Source of the DNA: a virus | IMG/VR virus record: IMGVR_UViG_3300008111_002018 | Span: 1 to 54,564 of that record | Length of the DNA: 54,564 nucleotides | Strand: one strand, 5' to 3' | Part shown: positions 44,603 to 52,878 of the stretch, piece after piece | Layout: each line of letters begins with the position of its first letter | Numbering within the stretch: position 1 is the first letter of the stretch | Made by a program: the position numbers and the translations under genes | Notes under the pieces: generated by a model | Told to the model about the DNA's origin: nothing | Databases searched by the model: none | Seen by the model: the letters and a program-made list of their open reading frames with translations, nothing else

Positions 44603-45526
44603 ATGGAAGATAATGCTCTATTAGTTGAGTTACTTGACGGTGTGTTTGGTAAACACAAACTACACTACCCGTCTAAAGGACAGATAAGTTATGACTGTCC
44701 TATTTGTTCCTATGATTTAAAAGCATTAGACAAAGGTGATGGAAAGGGAAACCTTGAAATCAACTACGCTCAACACGTATTCAAATGTTGGGTGTGTGGT
44801 GAAACTCATAATACCAAAGGACACTTAGGTTATTTGATTGACCGATTTGGTAAGAAAAAAGATAAGGAAATGTATGACCTTATTCGTCCTGATGAGTTTA
44901 AACCAATTGATAAGAGATACGAAAAACTTAGACTACCAAAAGAATATCAACTTTGTACAGAAGGTAACCAATATCACATTCCTTTTAGGGAAATGAGGAA
45001 CTACATTAAACGAAGGGGTATAACCGATGAGATGGTCTTAAAACACCGAATTGGGTATTGTACGGAAGGTGAATACGCTTACAGAATCATTGTACCATCA
45101 TTTGACTTGGAAGGTGAGTTAAATTATTTTGTTGGTCGTTCATGGAACCCAAACAGTAAGTCAAAATACAAGAATCCTGAAGCTGAAAAACAAATTATCA
45201 TATTCAATGAAAATCTAATTGATTGGGATAAAGACATATACCTTTGTGAAGGTCCGTTTGATGCATTGTTCTTAGATAACTCAATTCCTTTGTTAGGTAA
45301 GAAAATGTCAGATTTATTATTTGAAACCTTATATGAAAAGGCAAAAGGTAAAATTACTATTGTATTAGATGGTGACGCATGGGAAGACGCTAAAAGATTA
45401 TATTTTAGATTGAGTGGTGGTAAGTTATATGGTAAAATAAAAGTGGTTAAACTCCCGATTGAAAGTGATATTGCTGACATGAGAGGTGTGATACCTGAAG
45501 ATAGTTATATTGAATTAGAAAGATAA
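44603..45526 (+). CDS. DNA primase with zinc finger and Toprim domain
   Basis: The 307-residue protein has an N-terminal zinc finger with Cys32/Cys35 (CPIC) and Cys62/Cys65 (CWVC). A helical RNA-polymerase-type domain follows, containing YIKRRGITDEMVLKHRIGYC. The Toprim domain has IYLCEGPFDALFLD (Glu216, Asp220) and ITIVLDGDAWEDAK (Asp256, Asp258). The size is close to T4 gp61, which makes RNA primers alongside a separate helicase. The helicase gene is not in the window. It starts four bases after a strong promoter and overlaps the nuclease gene by one base (TAATG). Confidence 0.9.
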   Translation: MEDNALLVELLDGVFGKHKLHYPSKGQISYDCPICSYDLKALDKGDGKGNLEINYAQHVFKCWVCGETHNTKGHLGYLIDRFGKKKDKEMYDLIRPDEFKPIDKRYEKLRLPKEYQLCTEGNQYHIPFREMRNYIKRRGITDEMVLKHRIGYCTEGEYAYRIIVPSFDLEGELNYFVGRSWNPNSKSKYKNPEAEKQIIIFNENLIDWDKDIYLCEGPFDALFLDNSIPLLGKKMSDLLFETLYEKAKGKITIVLDGDAWEDAKRLYFRLSGGKLYGKIKVVKLPIESDIADMRGVIPEDSYIELER

Positions 45527-46311
45527 TGGATACAATTTTAGAATTAGCAAAATTTAATGATGTAAAATATTTTGATGGTCCACACAAATATTATGTGGGT
45601 AATAAAGAATATGTTTCAGCAACAACTTTTATCAAGAAGTTTAAAAAAGAATTTGAAACCCAAAGGTTAGCTGAAACCTATGCCGCAAAAAGAGGATTAA
45701 CTGTTGAGAGTGTATTAGGTGATTGGGATTTAAAGAGAGACATTTCAACAGTCAAAGGAACATTAGTTCACAACATGGCTGAAAACTGGTGGAACAACAA
45801 ATCATTTCCGTATGACCCGTCAGATGCTGTTAAAACTTTTGGACATGATATTATTGAAGAAAGATATAAAAAATGTGAAACAATGTTTCACCAATTTTAT
45901 CAAGACGCAAAGAAAAACTTGATTCCTGTTAAAATGGAATTGGTAGTTTGTGACCACGATTATGAAATTGCAGGAATGGTAGACTGTTTATTTTACAATA
46001 TGAAATCACAAATGCTCGAAATATGGGATTACAAGACCAACAAAGAAATTAAAATGAGTAATTCATATGGTAACAAATATCTAAAACCAATATCACATTT
46101 AGATGAATGTGAAATGAATACATACTCACTTCAATTAGGGTTATATAAACATATTATTGAAAAGAATACCAATCTTAAGATAGGGGATAGCTATTTGATA
46201 TGGATAAATGAAAACAGTGATAATTATAAGGTATACAAATGTAAGGACTTACAGGCGGAACTTAAACTTATGATTGAACACTATGAAAATACAAAGAACA
46301 AGAAAGGGTAA
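45526..46311 (+). CDS. PD-(D/E)XK nuclease (RecB/Cas4-like)
   Basis: The 261-residue protein contains the core of a PD-(D/E)XK exonuclease. A conserved VKGTLVHNMAENWW sits at the position of the His/Glu motif. The catalytic acidic residues lie in EIAGMVDCLFYN and LEIWDYKTNKEI, giving the D...D/ExK pattern, and a C-terminal helix has NTYSLQLGLYKHII (QxxxY-like). Such enzymes process DNA ends in recombination. The gene is coupled to the primase gene by a one-base overlap. A Cas4 role is unlikely because no CRISPR genes are present. Confidence 0.85.
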   Translation: MDTILELAKFNDVKYFDGPHKYYVGNKEYVSATTFIKKFKKEFETQRLAETYAAKRGLTVESVLGDWDLKRDISTVKGTLVHNMAENWWNNKSFPYDPSDAVKTFGHDIIEERYKKCETMFHQFYQDAKKNLIPVKMELVVCDHDYEIAGMVDCLFYNMKSQMLEIWDYKTNKEIKMSNSYGNKYLKPISHLDECEMNTYSLQLGLYKHIIEKNTNLKIGDSYLIWINENSDNYKVYKCKDLQAELKLMIEHYENTKNKKG

Positions 46312-46393
46312 GTACAGACAAGAAAGAAAGTTTTGGGAAAAACTTTCAAAAAAGTTTAGTAACAACCCTCACGTAAAAATACCAAATGATTAA
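46283..46393 (+). CDS. Tiny basic protein (36 aa) overlapping the nuclease gene
   Basis: An open frame starts inside the end of the nuclease gene and encodes MKIQRTRKGKYRQERKFW and a further 18 residues, strongly basic. It fills the space up to the promoter before the zinc-ribbon gene. Composition (many Lys/Arg, no rare features) suggests a nucleic-acid-binding peptide, but a gene this short could be chance. Confidence 0.4.
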   Translation: MKIQRTRKGKYRQERKFWEKLSKKFSNNPHVKIPND

Positions 46394-46395
46394 GT

Positions 46396-46427
46396 TGGTT
46401 TTTTAATTTTAATTTACTATATTTTCA
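46396..46427 (+). promoter_or_regulatory. Probable promoter before the zinc-ribbon/gp47 genes
   Basis: TTGG near 46396 and TATATTTT near 46420-46427 are about 19-20 bases apart and approximate the TTTG-N19-TAnnTTTG consensus. The -7-like box ends three bases before the ATG at 46431, again implying a very short leader. It is weaker than the promoters at 43150 and 44568. Confidence 0.5.
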
Positions 46428-46430
46428 TTT

Positions 46431-46652
46431 ATGGATATGGATACACCAAAAATGAATATTGACCTCAGAGAACAACCATCGGTTGTTTGTGAGGCTTGTG
46501 GACATGATATGTTCCGAGAAGTTACTTATATCAAAAAAGTTTCAAAACTATTAACTGGTTCACACGAGGATACTATTGTACCATTTCCAACTTATTGTTG
46601 TGATAAGTGTTCACATGTGAATCAAGACTTTAAATTATTTGATAATGATTAA
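46431..46652 (+). CDS. Small zinc-ribbon protein
   Basis: The 73-residue protein has two CxxC knuckles, CEACGHDMF and CCDKCSHVN, spaced about 35 residues apart as in a zinc ribbon. An acidic N-terminus precedes them. It may bind nucleic acid or a polymerase subunit. Its end overlaps the start of the gp47-like gene by eight bases, so the two are probably co-translated. It is not assignable to a named T4 gene. Confidence 0.75.
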   Translation: MDMDTPKMNIDLREQPSVVCEACGHDMFREVTYIKKVSKLLTGSHEDTIVPFPTYCCDKCSHVNQDFKLFDND

Positions 46653-47427
46653 AAAACTCGTACACTTTTCAGATTTACACGTAAGGATGTTTAAAGACCA
46701 TGATTTGTATCGTGGTATTTTAAATACAATGTTTGAACAATGGAGAGAAATTGCACCTGACCGTATTGTATTTACGGGAGATTTAGTCCATTCAAAGAAT
46801 CAAATGACACCAGAACTAATTGAGTTTGTTGCTTGGACACTGACCGAATGTTCTAAGATTGCCAAAACAGTATTAATTATTGGAAACCATGATTTCCTTG
46901 AAAACAACTCATCAAGGTTGGATGCTCTATCACCAATTATTGATTCACTACAAAATGAACAAATAAATTATTATAAAAATAGAGGAGTTTATAAAGATGA
47001 AAATATTGATTGGGTGGTTTACTCACTTATGGACCACAACATTACACCCGACATTGACCCGAATTCGCAAAATGTTAAGATTGGATTATTTCATGGACCG
47101 ATTGTCGGTCTTACTACAGATGTTGGTTATAAATTTGAAGAAGGGTTCGATACACATCGTTTTATGGGTTGTAGCCTTGTGCTTTGTGGTGATATCCATA
47201 AGCGCCAAGTCTTTGATATTCCCGGCCAAAAGAAAGCTTATATGGTTGGGTCAACGATTCAACAAAATTTTGGTGAAACAGTAAAGTCACATGGATACGG
47301 TATTTATGATGTTGAAAATGATAAATACGAATTTGTGGATTTAGAAAACCCAAAACCTTTCTTGGTATTCAAAATGGATGATTATTCTATTATTGAATCA
47401 GGGACTGAAAAACTTCACAACTATTAA
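46645..47427 (+). CDS. 47: Recombination nuclease gp47 / SbcD / Mre11-like
   Basis: I place the start at ATG 46645 (260 residues). The calcineurin-like metallophosphatase motifs are complete: HFSDLHVR (Asp10, His12), IVFTGDLVHS (Asp46), LIIGNHDF (Asn81, His82), GLFHGPI and LCGDIHKRQ. This is the Mre11/SbcD nuclease, which partners the Rad50-like gp46 to process DNA ends and drive recombination-dependent replication. T4 gp47 has about 340 residues, so the C-terminal part is reduced. The gp46 partner gene follows at 48745, after three small genes and a terminator. Confidence 0.9.
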   Translation: MIKKLVHFSDLHVRMFKDHDLYRGILNTMFEQWREIAPDRIVFTGDLVHSKNQMTPELIEFVAWTLTECSKIAKTVLIIGNHDFLENNSSRLDALSPIIDSLQNEQINYYKNRGVYKDENIDWVVYSLMDHNITPDIDPNSQNVKIGLFHGPIVGLTTDVGYKFEEGFDTHRFMGCSLVLCGDIHKRQVFDIPGQKKAYMVGSTIQQNFGETVKSHGYGIYDVENDKYEFVDLENPKPFLVFKMDDYSIIESGTEKLHNY

Positions 47428-47428
47428 T

Positions 47429-48085
47429 ATGGAACACAAAATAACTCTATCTTATTCTGAACAACAGGAGGTTGAGTTATTTTGCAAACTTAATAACATC
47501 ACAATTGATGAGTTGATTAAGAAATCATTCAAGACCGGATATAACATTGAAAAGTACGGACTTGTGGGAAATATGGGTGGGATTCAAGAAAAATGGGTGG
47601 AAAAGGAGGTAATCCGTGAAAAACGGGTGGAAATTCCTGTTGAAGTGATTAAAGAGGTTGAAAAAATTGTTGAAGTTATTAAAGAAGTACCTGTTGACCG
47701 AGTGGTTATCAAAGAGGTTCCTGTAGAGACCGTTGTAACAAAAATAGAATATATTAGTGACAAAACAAGTGAGAATGAACTGTTGTTAAAAATACAACAG
47801 TTAGAATCTGAAAAAAAAATATTTTCCACTAAAATAGAAGAATTAGAGTCAGAACTAGTAGTATTTTCCACTAAGATGACAGAAATGGAAAATATTTTCC
47901 ACGATAACAACAATTCACAACAATTGCAAAATACAATTCAATCTTTAATGAAGAACCTTAGAGATAAGAATATTGAGATTGATGAGTTGAACAAAAAATT
48001 AACAGAACAACAAAAAAATAATGAAATAAACGAGAGGGCAAAGTATTTACGTTCCTCAAATTTAGATGATACTTTATACAAATAA
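47429..48085 (+). CDS. Coiled-coil protein with KEV/PVE repeats
   Basis: I take ATG 47429, one base after the gp47 stop (218 residues). An N-terminal helical segment with SEQQEVELFCKLNNITIDEL comes first. A Val/Glu/Lys-rich periodic stretch follows (EVIKEVEKIVEVIKEVPVD), then a long coiled coil. Proteins of this design are common beside replication genes in Bacteroidota phages, but I know of no function. It has no membrane anchor. It may be a scaffold or DNA-associated factor. Confidence 0.75.
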   Translation: MEHKITLSYSEQQEVELFCKLNNITIDELIKKSFKTGYNIEKYGLVGNMGGIQEKWVEKEVIREKRVEIPVEVIKEVEKIVEVIKEVPVDRVVIKEVPVETVVTKIEYISDKTSENELLLKIQQLESEKKIFSTKIEELESELVVFSTKMTEMENIFHDNNNSQQLQNTIQSLMKNLRDKNIEIDELNKKLTEQQKNNEINERAKYLRSSNLDDTLYK

Positions 48086-48093
48086 TTTAAAAT

Positions 48094-48426
48094 ATGTGGT
48101 TAACAATTTGGATTTTAATGGCTTATGGAATGAGTCAAATTTTAGTTTACGGTTCAATATTTGAATCCTTAAGAGCTGGTCTTTATAAATGGGGAGCAGA
48201 TGAATATGCACCATTTCAATCATTAGGTGAATTTTTATCAGGATTACTGAAATGTATGATGTGTACATCAACATGGGTTGGATTTTTTATGAGTTTGGTG
48301 TTGTTTTCACCGACCAAGTATTGTTTTGATACAAACATAATTGCAAGTACATTTTTTGATGGTATGTTAGCATCTGGTTCAGTTTGGGCGGTCAACGCAA
48401 TCATTGAATGGTTCGAAAAAAAATAA
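48094..48426 (+). CDS. Small membrane protein, DUF1360-like
   Basis: The 110-residue protein has an N-terminal hydrophobic helix (MWLTIWILMAYGMSQILVY), a central KCMMCTSTWVGFFMSLVLF and a C-terminal hydrophobic region with WAVNAIIEWFEKK. The CxxC-x-x-x-WVGF pattern resembles DUF1360 membrane proteins found in phages and Bacillus. It is probably in the host inner membrane. It is followed by a terminator, so it ends the gp47 transcript. Confidence 0.7.
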   Translation: MWLTIWILMAYGMSQILVYGSIFESLRAGLYKWGADEYAPFQSLGEFLSGLLKCMMCTSTWVGFFMSLVLFSPTKYCFDTNIIASTFFDGMLASGSVWAVNAIIEWFEKK

Positions 48427-48448
48427 CCTAATTTAAATCTAAAATACG

Positions 48449-48486
48449 GTCCTTGTAAGCGAAAGTTTACAGGGACTTCTTTTTTT
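48449..48486 (+). terminator. Rho-independent terminator after the membrane protein gene
   Basis: GTCCTTGTAA (48449-48458) pairs with TTACAGGGAC (48467-48476), a 10-bp stem with one G-U pair. It is followed by TTCTTTTTTT. It separates the gp47 transcript from the gp46 region. Confidence 0.85.
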
Positions 48487-48533
48487 AATCATTTATTTTT
48501 CTTATACTTAAACAACATTAATATTTTTCACAG

Positions 48534-48740
48534 ATGCCAAAATCAAGAAATAGAAAAGACCACAAAAAGAAAGTGCAACAACGAAACACTCAGATTGACC
48601 AATTGGGTAAGATGTATCAAAAAATGTATAATCAGAAAATGGTTGAACATTTGAAAGCATTACATGAGGAACACATAAAAAATTCAGGAACCACAGAAAA
48701 TGATGGACCTATTCAACCCACCGATAGTACCGAACTTTAA
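48534..48740 (+). CDS. Small basic protein upstream of gp46
   Basis: The 68-residue protein starts MPKSRNRKDHKKKVQQRN, a strongly basic stretch, and continues as a helix ending in an acidic tail. TATTTTTC eight bases before the ATG resembles a -7 box without a clear -33 partner. It could bind nucleic acid. The gp46 gene starts just after it, or overlaps it by 41 bases if an upstream ATG is used. It has no recognisable family. Confidence 0.6.
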   Translation: MPKSRNRKDHKKKVQQRNTQIDQLGKMYQKMYNQKMVEHLKALHEEHIKNSGTTENDGPIQPTDSTEL

Positions 48741-48744
48741 ATTT

Positions 48745-49557
48745 ATGACACACAAATTAGATGTAAGTAAACTTGAAAATCCATATGTCCAAGTGGTGTG
48801 GGAGGATACTGCTGAAAATTTCACACAAGAAAGAATCAAAAGTGTTAGAACATACTTCTCAAAGAAATATAACTCAACAAACATAAACGTATTAACCAAA
48901 GTTAAAACATCTAGTGATGTAAAACAAACTGTGGACGTTTCGTTCAATATAATGGACCGAAACTACCAGATTGAATTGATGAAAGAACTTCTTAAACAGA
49001 AGGGACAAGATAACATATTTGATGATGTTATTAAGTTGGATACTGCGGTTGAAAATAAAATGACATCACAAGAGGTTACCGCATTTAAAAAGTGGTACAT
49101 TAAGAAAATTGAGTTTTCAAACTTCTTGTCTTATGGTGAAAATCAGGTGCTAGATTTTGACCAATGTAATGGTATCACAGTTGTTGAGTCAGACCCACCA
49201 AACTTTGGTGGAAAGACGGTCTTAACTGTCGACTTGTTACTTTTCTTATTCTTTAACACCACAACCAAGACAACCAAAGCCGAAGAAATTTTCAACAGAT
49301 TTTCTGATAAGAACAAAGTATCAGTTAGGGGTGACATTATGATTGATGGTGAAGAATACATTATTGTTCGTCAAATTGAAAGAAAAAAAGCCAAATCAGG
49401 TGAATGGAATGTAAAAACTGAATTGGACTTCTTTAAAAAACTTGCTGATGGACAATTACAAAATTTCACAGGTGAACAAAGAAGGGAGACCGAAAGTTTC
49501 ATCAAGAATTCAATTGGGGATATTGATGACTTCTTAATGACAATCTTGAGACATTAA
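48745..49557 (+). CDS. 46: N-terminal fragment of gp46 / SbcC / Rad50-like ATPase (interrupted)
   Basis: I use ATG 48745 (270 residues); ATG 48700 would overlap the previous gene. The first ~115 residues form an unusual N-terminal extension (VQVVWEDTAENFTQERIK). The ABC ATPase follows: IEFSNFLSYGENQVLDFD, then Walker A in ESDPPNFGGKTVLTVD, with a Rad50-type continuation to IGDIDDFLMTIL. The frame then hits a stop at 49555, where the homologues continue into the coiled coil. The C-terminal half follows in another frame from about 49548. T4 gp46 has all parts in one chain of about 560 residues, so this gene is broken as sequenced. Confidence 0.85.
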   Translation: MTHKLDVSKLENPYVQVVWEDTAENFTQERIKSVRTYFSKKYNSTNINVLTKVKTSSDVKQTVDVSFNIMDRNYQIELMKELLKQKGQDNIFDDVIKLDTAVENKMTSQEVTAFKKWYIKKIEFSNFLSYGENQVLDFDQCNGITVVESDPPNFGGKTVLTVDLLLFLFFNTTTKTTKAEEIFNRFSDKNKVSVRGDIMIDGEEYIIVRQIERKKAKSGEWNVKTELDFFKKLADGQLQNFTGEQRRETESFIKNSIGDIDDFLMTILRH

Positions 49558-50924
49558 AATCTGATATTATAGATTTAGAAGGTAAAATTGTAAGCTATGA
49601 AAATGAAAACAAAGATTTAGATGTCAAGATTTTAGATGCAGATACAAGGTTAACAAAAGGTAGGGATTACAAAGAAGGGTTGATTTCACAAAAATACAAT
49701 GATATCGACCACGAATTGTTAGTTCTTAATTTGTCAACACTTGAATCCGAGATTACAACTCTCAAAGGAAAGATTAATACAACCAAATTACAAATCAAAG
49801 AAGTTGATGTGGTTGAACCATCAAAGTACTTTAAAGAGGATGAGTATGATTTAATTAAAGAATCTTACAATGACAATTACAAACAAAAAACACTTGTTGA
49901 TGTAAAGATTAACGAATTGGTCCAATTGTCCAAGACAGTGTCAGGTGGAATCAAATGTGAACACTGTGGAATTGATTTAATGAACGCAGCTTTAACACAA
50001 GCTAAACTTTCAGAAATAGACTCCCTGAAGGAACAAAGTGAAAACCTAAATTGTGTTTTAATAGAACTTAATACAAAAGAAAAAGAATATGTACAAATTA
50101 AGAAAGAATTCGAACAATACGAGAAGAGCAAACTCATCAAAGAAAAGTATGAACTTACTCTTGAGGCAGACGGTCTCAAGCTCGCCAATGCTGAGGGGAA
50201 ACTTGAAAGATATCACCAAGTTCAAACAAAGATTGAAAAGAACAAGAGCATTGAAGAACAAATCATTAAAGCTAATCTTCGCATAGAAGAAATTGAACGT
50301 GAAAAAACATCTCACACATCTAAAATATCTTCCAACAAAACGATGATTCAGAATTGTGAACGTGATATCAAAAACAAACAAGGTATCATAACACAAATTG
50401 CATCCGAGTTCGAAAAAGAAAAGATTTATAAAACCTACTTGGAAATCTTTGGTAAGAACGGTATTTCAAAAATGATTATGAAAACCATGACACCATTGAT
50501 TAACGATGAGTTACAAAGATTGTTACAAGATAGTGCGTTCTTTAAACTTGAAGTTAGAATTAATGACAAGAATGAAGTTGAATTTGTGATGGTTGACAAT
50601 GGGACAGGTGTTGAAAAACTAATGGCAAGTGGTTCAGGTTTTGAAAGGACAATCGCCTCATTGGCACTAAGAGCGGTTTTAAGTAAAGTATGTTCACTAC
50701 CTAAACCAAACATAGTTGTATTTGACGAGGTGTTTGGTAAGGTATCGAATGAAAACCTTGACATGGTAGGGGAATTTTTTACTAAGATTAAGGATTACTT
50801 TGAAAAAGTGTTTGTAATTACCCACAACCCATTGGTATCAAATTGGTCGGACAACGTAGTTAAGCCTATGATTAATAGGAGGTCTTTTTATTTCTTGGTA
50901 ATCGGAGGATTTAGTCCTCAATAA
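49548..50924 (+). pseudogene. 46: C-terminal fragment of gp46 / SbcC / Rad50-like ATPase
   Basis: This frame continues the interrupted gp46 gene (ETLKSDIIDLEGKIVSYEN). It carries a long coiled coil with the zinc hook KCEHC, the ABC signature MASGSGFERT, and Walker B with NIVVFDEVFGK followed by VFVITHNP. It has no ATG near its beginning; the first possible start is a TTG at 49680. By comparison with T4 gp46, perhaps 40-60 residues after the first half-site are missing. The last ~20 residues (NRRSFYFLVIGGFSPQ) also look unlike the family. If the deletion is real the nuclease complex is probably inactive, unless the two pieces reassemble. Confidence 0.8.
50905..50919 (+). terminator. Weak hairpin between convergent genes
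   Basis: GAGGA-TTTAG-TCCTC forms a 5-bp stem inside the last codons of the gp46 fragment. It is followed by AATAATTTTAAT and lies between two convergent genes. The U-tract is poor on both strands, so termination is only possible, not clear. Confidence 0.3.
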
Positions 50925-50926
50925 TT

Positions 50927-51211
50927 TTAATCAATTTTATTCATCATAAAATCAAATACTTGGTCTATATTTGTTTTCGCTTCGGAAATGTGGTCATCAG
51001 CCCAATCATGTCCGTCTTGTATAATAGAGTCAACCATTTGTGGGTCTAATTCTAATAACAATCCTAATTGTCTATGCATCTGTTCAATGTTACCAAAAAA
51101 CATATAGTTAGAAACATTCATATCGTTTCCTTCCTTAATATTTTTTTTGGTTTTATTAAGTTTTTTAGCTATATTTGCTAATTGATTTTCAGTAATAATA
51201 ATCTGTTTCAT
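50927..51211 (-). CDS. Small hypothetical acidic protein on the minus strand
   Basis: I choose ATG at 51211 (94 residues, MKQIIITENQLANIAKKL). A TATTTATA box read on the minus strand (51216-51223) ends four bases before it, and longer versions would overlap the divergent gene. The C-terminal half is acidic and helical (DSIIQDGHDWADDHISEA). The ITENQLANIAKKL start resembles small DNA- or RNA-associated phage proteins that I cannot name. It is one of only two isolated minus-strand genes outside the glycan operon. Confidence 0.7.
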   Translation of the reverse strand: MKQIIITENQLANIAKKLNKTKKNIKEGNDMNVSNYMFFGNIEQMHRQLGLLLELDPQMVDSIIQDGHDWADDHISEAKTNIDQVFDFMMNKID

Positions 51212-51224
51212 AAAATATAAATAT

Positions 51225-51782
51225 ATGTCAAATAAAAAAAGAGAAGTTGTAGGTACAAAGTATTTCCTGTTGTTGTTCGGTGATTTTAAAAACAATAACT
51301 TTCTATTAGAACAAATTTTAGGACAATTTGAACCTGTTTTATGTTCAAATTTTATGAAGTTTCATTTTACAGATGAATATGTGATTTCACATTTCGAAAC
51401 AGAAGAGACACCAAAGGATATCAAAGAGTTCTGTAAAATTGTGTTAGAAGATATAATTGACAATTATATTTTATTACCACACAATAAAAATATATTAGTA
51501 TCGTTACCTAAAGACATTGAAGATGACTTAATGGATTTAGATAATGAAAACACGCTAAAAACTGACAAATTGTCCGAAAATACTGACATAAAACACATAT
51601 CTGAAGTCATGGAACATGTTTTGACCAACTTGTTTGGTTCCAAAAATGAACCTGATGATATATATGAACAGGCAAACGTGCCAACATTAGACGAACTATT
51701 AGACAAAATAAAAACAGTCGGAATCGACAAACTAACAAACCAAGAAAAAGAACTACTTTATGACTACTCCAGAGCTATCTAA
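51225..51782 (+). CDS. Hypothetical protein with DUF6576-like C-terminal segment
   Basis: The 185-residue protein ends with PTLDELLDKIKTVGIDKLTNQEKELLYDYS. This is the pattern of the short segment (I believe DUF6576) attached to rhomboid-type proteins of Bacteroidota. The rest is acidic and shows no motif, although the first third may form an RNA-binding-like alpha/beta fold (KYFLLLFGDFKNNNFLLEQIL). The gene overlaps the sigma factor gene by 23 bases, suggesting coupled expression. An interaction with the sigma factor is possible but unsupported. Confidence 0.7.
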   Translation: MSNKKREVVGTKYFLLLFGDFKNNNFLLEQILGQFEPVLCSNFMKFHFTDEYVISHFETEETPKDIKEFCKIVLEDIIDNYILLPHNKNILVSLPKDIEDDLMDLDNENTLKTDKLSENTDIKHISEVMEHVLTNLFGSKNEPDDIYEQANVPTLDELLDKIKTVGIDKLTNQEKELLYDYSRAI

Positions 51783-52587
51783 AAACCACCAAACAACTAA
51801 GAACACAGGTTCTATTAACCAAGAAGAAATTTCATCATACCTTAAGGACATTCGTAAACTAAAAGTAATGACACCTGACCGTGAACGTCAACTGTCAGAT
51901 TTGATTTTAGATATAAATTGTACTGAGCGTCAAAAACAACAGATTCACAAAGAATTACTCGAAGGTAATTTACGTTTTGTAATTACAGTTGCTAAACAAT
52001 ACCAAAATCAAGGATTAGACCTTTCAGATTTGATTGCTGAAGGGAACTTAGGATTAATAAAAGCCATTCAAAACTTCGATTGGACTAAAAAATTACGTTT
52101 TATTTCATACGCTGTTTGGTGGGTTAAACAATCAATCTTACAATCCCTTAATGAAAACGCACGAACAATTCGTCTTCCTGTAAATGTGGTTCAAGAGCTA
52201 CACAGGGCAAAGAAAGAAGTCGATAAAGGTATTTCGGAACTCGACAGTAGATTAGCCACACTCCCAACTACAATTAATTTGCAACAAACAATTAATGAAG
52301 ATGGTGATACACTTTTGGATATGATTATTAACCAAAACGCTTCAATGCCTGACGAAGGGTTGAATACTGAGGAAATGTTAAAAGAAAAACTACTTTCCAT
52401 TTTGAGCATCTTGGATGAACGTGAAAGAATTATTGTTGAGGACTATTTTGGACTAACTGGAACTCCAAGAACACTTGAAGACATCGGTAATGATTTTAAA
52501 TTGACTAAGGAAAGAGTTCGTCAAATTAAAGAAAAAGCGTTACGTAAATTACGTAATGAGTGTTCAACATTATTTGACTATTTATAA
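51760..52587 (+). CDS. RpoD-family RNA polymerase sigma factor
   Basis: The 275-residue protein contains region 1.2 (EISSYLKDIRKLKVMTPD) and region 2 (GNLRFVITVAKQYQNQGL, then DLIAEGNLGLIKAIQNFD and ISYAVWWVKQSIL). A shortened region 3 precedes region 4 (LEDIGNDFKLTKERVRQIKEKALRKLRN). It is close to the primary sigma of Bacteroidota but lacks much of region 3. T4 itself uses a highly diverged sigma (gp55) for late genes, so this protein could direct transcription from the phage's own promoters. The recurring TATTTATA boxes are candidate targets. Confidence 0.93.
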   Translation: MTTPELSKNHQTTKNTGSINQEEISSYLKDIRKLKVMTPDRERQLSDLILDINCTERQKQQIHKELLEGNLRFVITVAKQYQNQGLDLSDLIAEGNLGLIKAIQNFDWTKKLRFISYAVWWVKQSILQSLNENARTIRLPVNVVQELHRAKKEVDKGISELDSRLATLPTTINLQQTINEDGDTLLDMIINQNASMPDEGLNTEEMLKEKLLSILSILDERERIIVEDYFGLTGTPRTLEDIGNDFKLTKERVRQIKEKALRKLRNECSTLFDYL

Positions 52588-52595
52588 AAATTTGG

Positions 52596-52602
52596 TATTT
52601 AT
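52596..52602 (+). promoter_or_regulatory. TATTTAT box upstream of the membrane protein gene
   Basis: TTTGGTATTTAT lies in the 30-base gap after the sigma factor gene and 15 bases before the ATG at 52618, farther than at other genes. It may be the promoter of the membrane-protein and amidase group. Confidence 0.35.
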
Positions 52603-52617
52603 TAATAAAAAAACATT

Positions 52618-52878
52618 ATGAAAAAGATTAAAGAAAATTTAGAGTGGATTCTTTTGGTCGTTTTAGTACTGGTATTATTCCGTACTTGTGGAACAGGTTC
52701 TGAAGTTTCAAGATTAAAAAAACAAGTTGATTCTATTAACTCAAAAATTGTTACAGAACAAAAGATGAAAGAAATTATCAAGACAACACCTAATTGGAAA
52801 ACTCTTGAAATTGAAGAACTTAGTGACAAGGAACACGTTCCGATTAATCACTATAAAAACGAAGAAGATAAAAAATAA
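52618..52878 (+). CDS. Small single-pass membrane protein
   Basis: The 86-residue protein has a basic N-terminus, one membrane helix (WILLVVLVLVLFRTC, about residues 10-24) and a coiled-coil region (EVSRLKKQVDSINSKIV). It could be an inner-membrane spanin-like or lysis-related protein, since an amidase-like gene follows two genes later. The sequence gives no lipobox at a proper position. It overlaps the next membrane-protein gene by one base. Confidence 0.7.
   Translation: MKKIKENLEWILLVVLVLVLFRTCGTGSEVSRLKKQVDSINSKIVTEQKMKEIIKTTPNWKTLEIEELSDKEHVPINHYKNEEDKK

Noticed and set aside
45526-46311. Cas4 of a phage-encoded CRISPR system
   Set aside because: No repeats, Cas1/Cas2 or effector genes occur in the window. 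A recombination nuclease beside the primase and gp47 is simpler.
49530-49700. Group I intron or intein interrupting gp46
   Set aside because: There is no inserted DNA; the two halves are separated by almost nothing, so material is missing rather than added.
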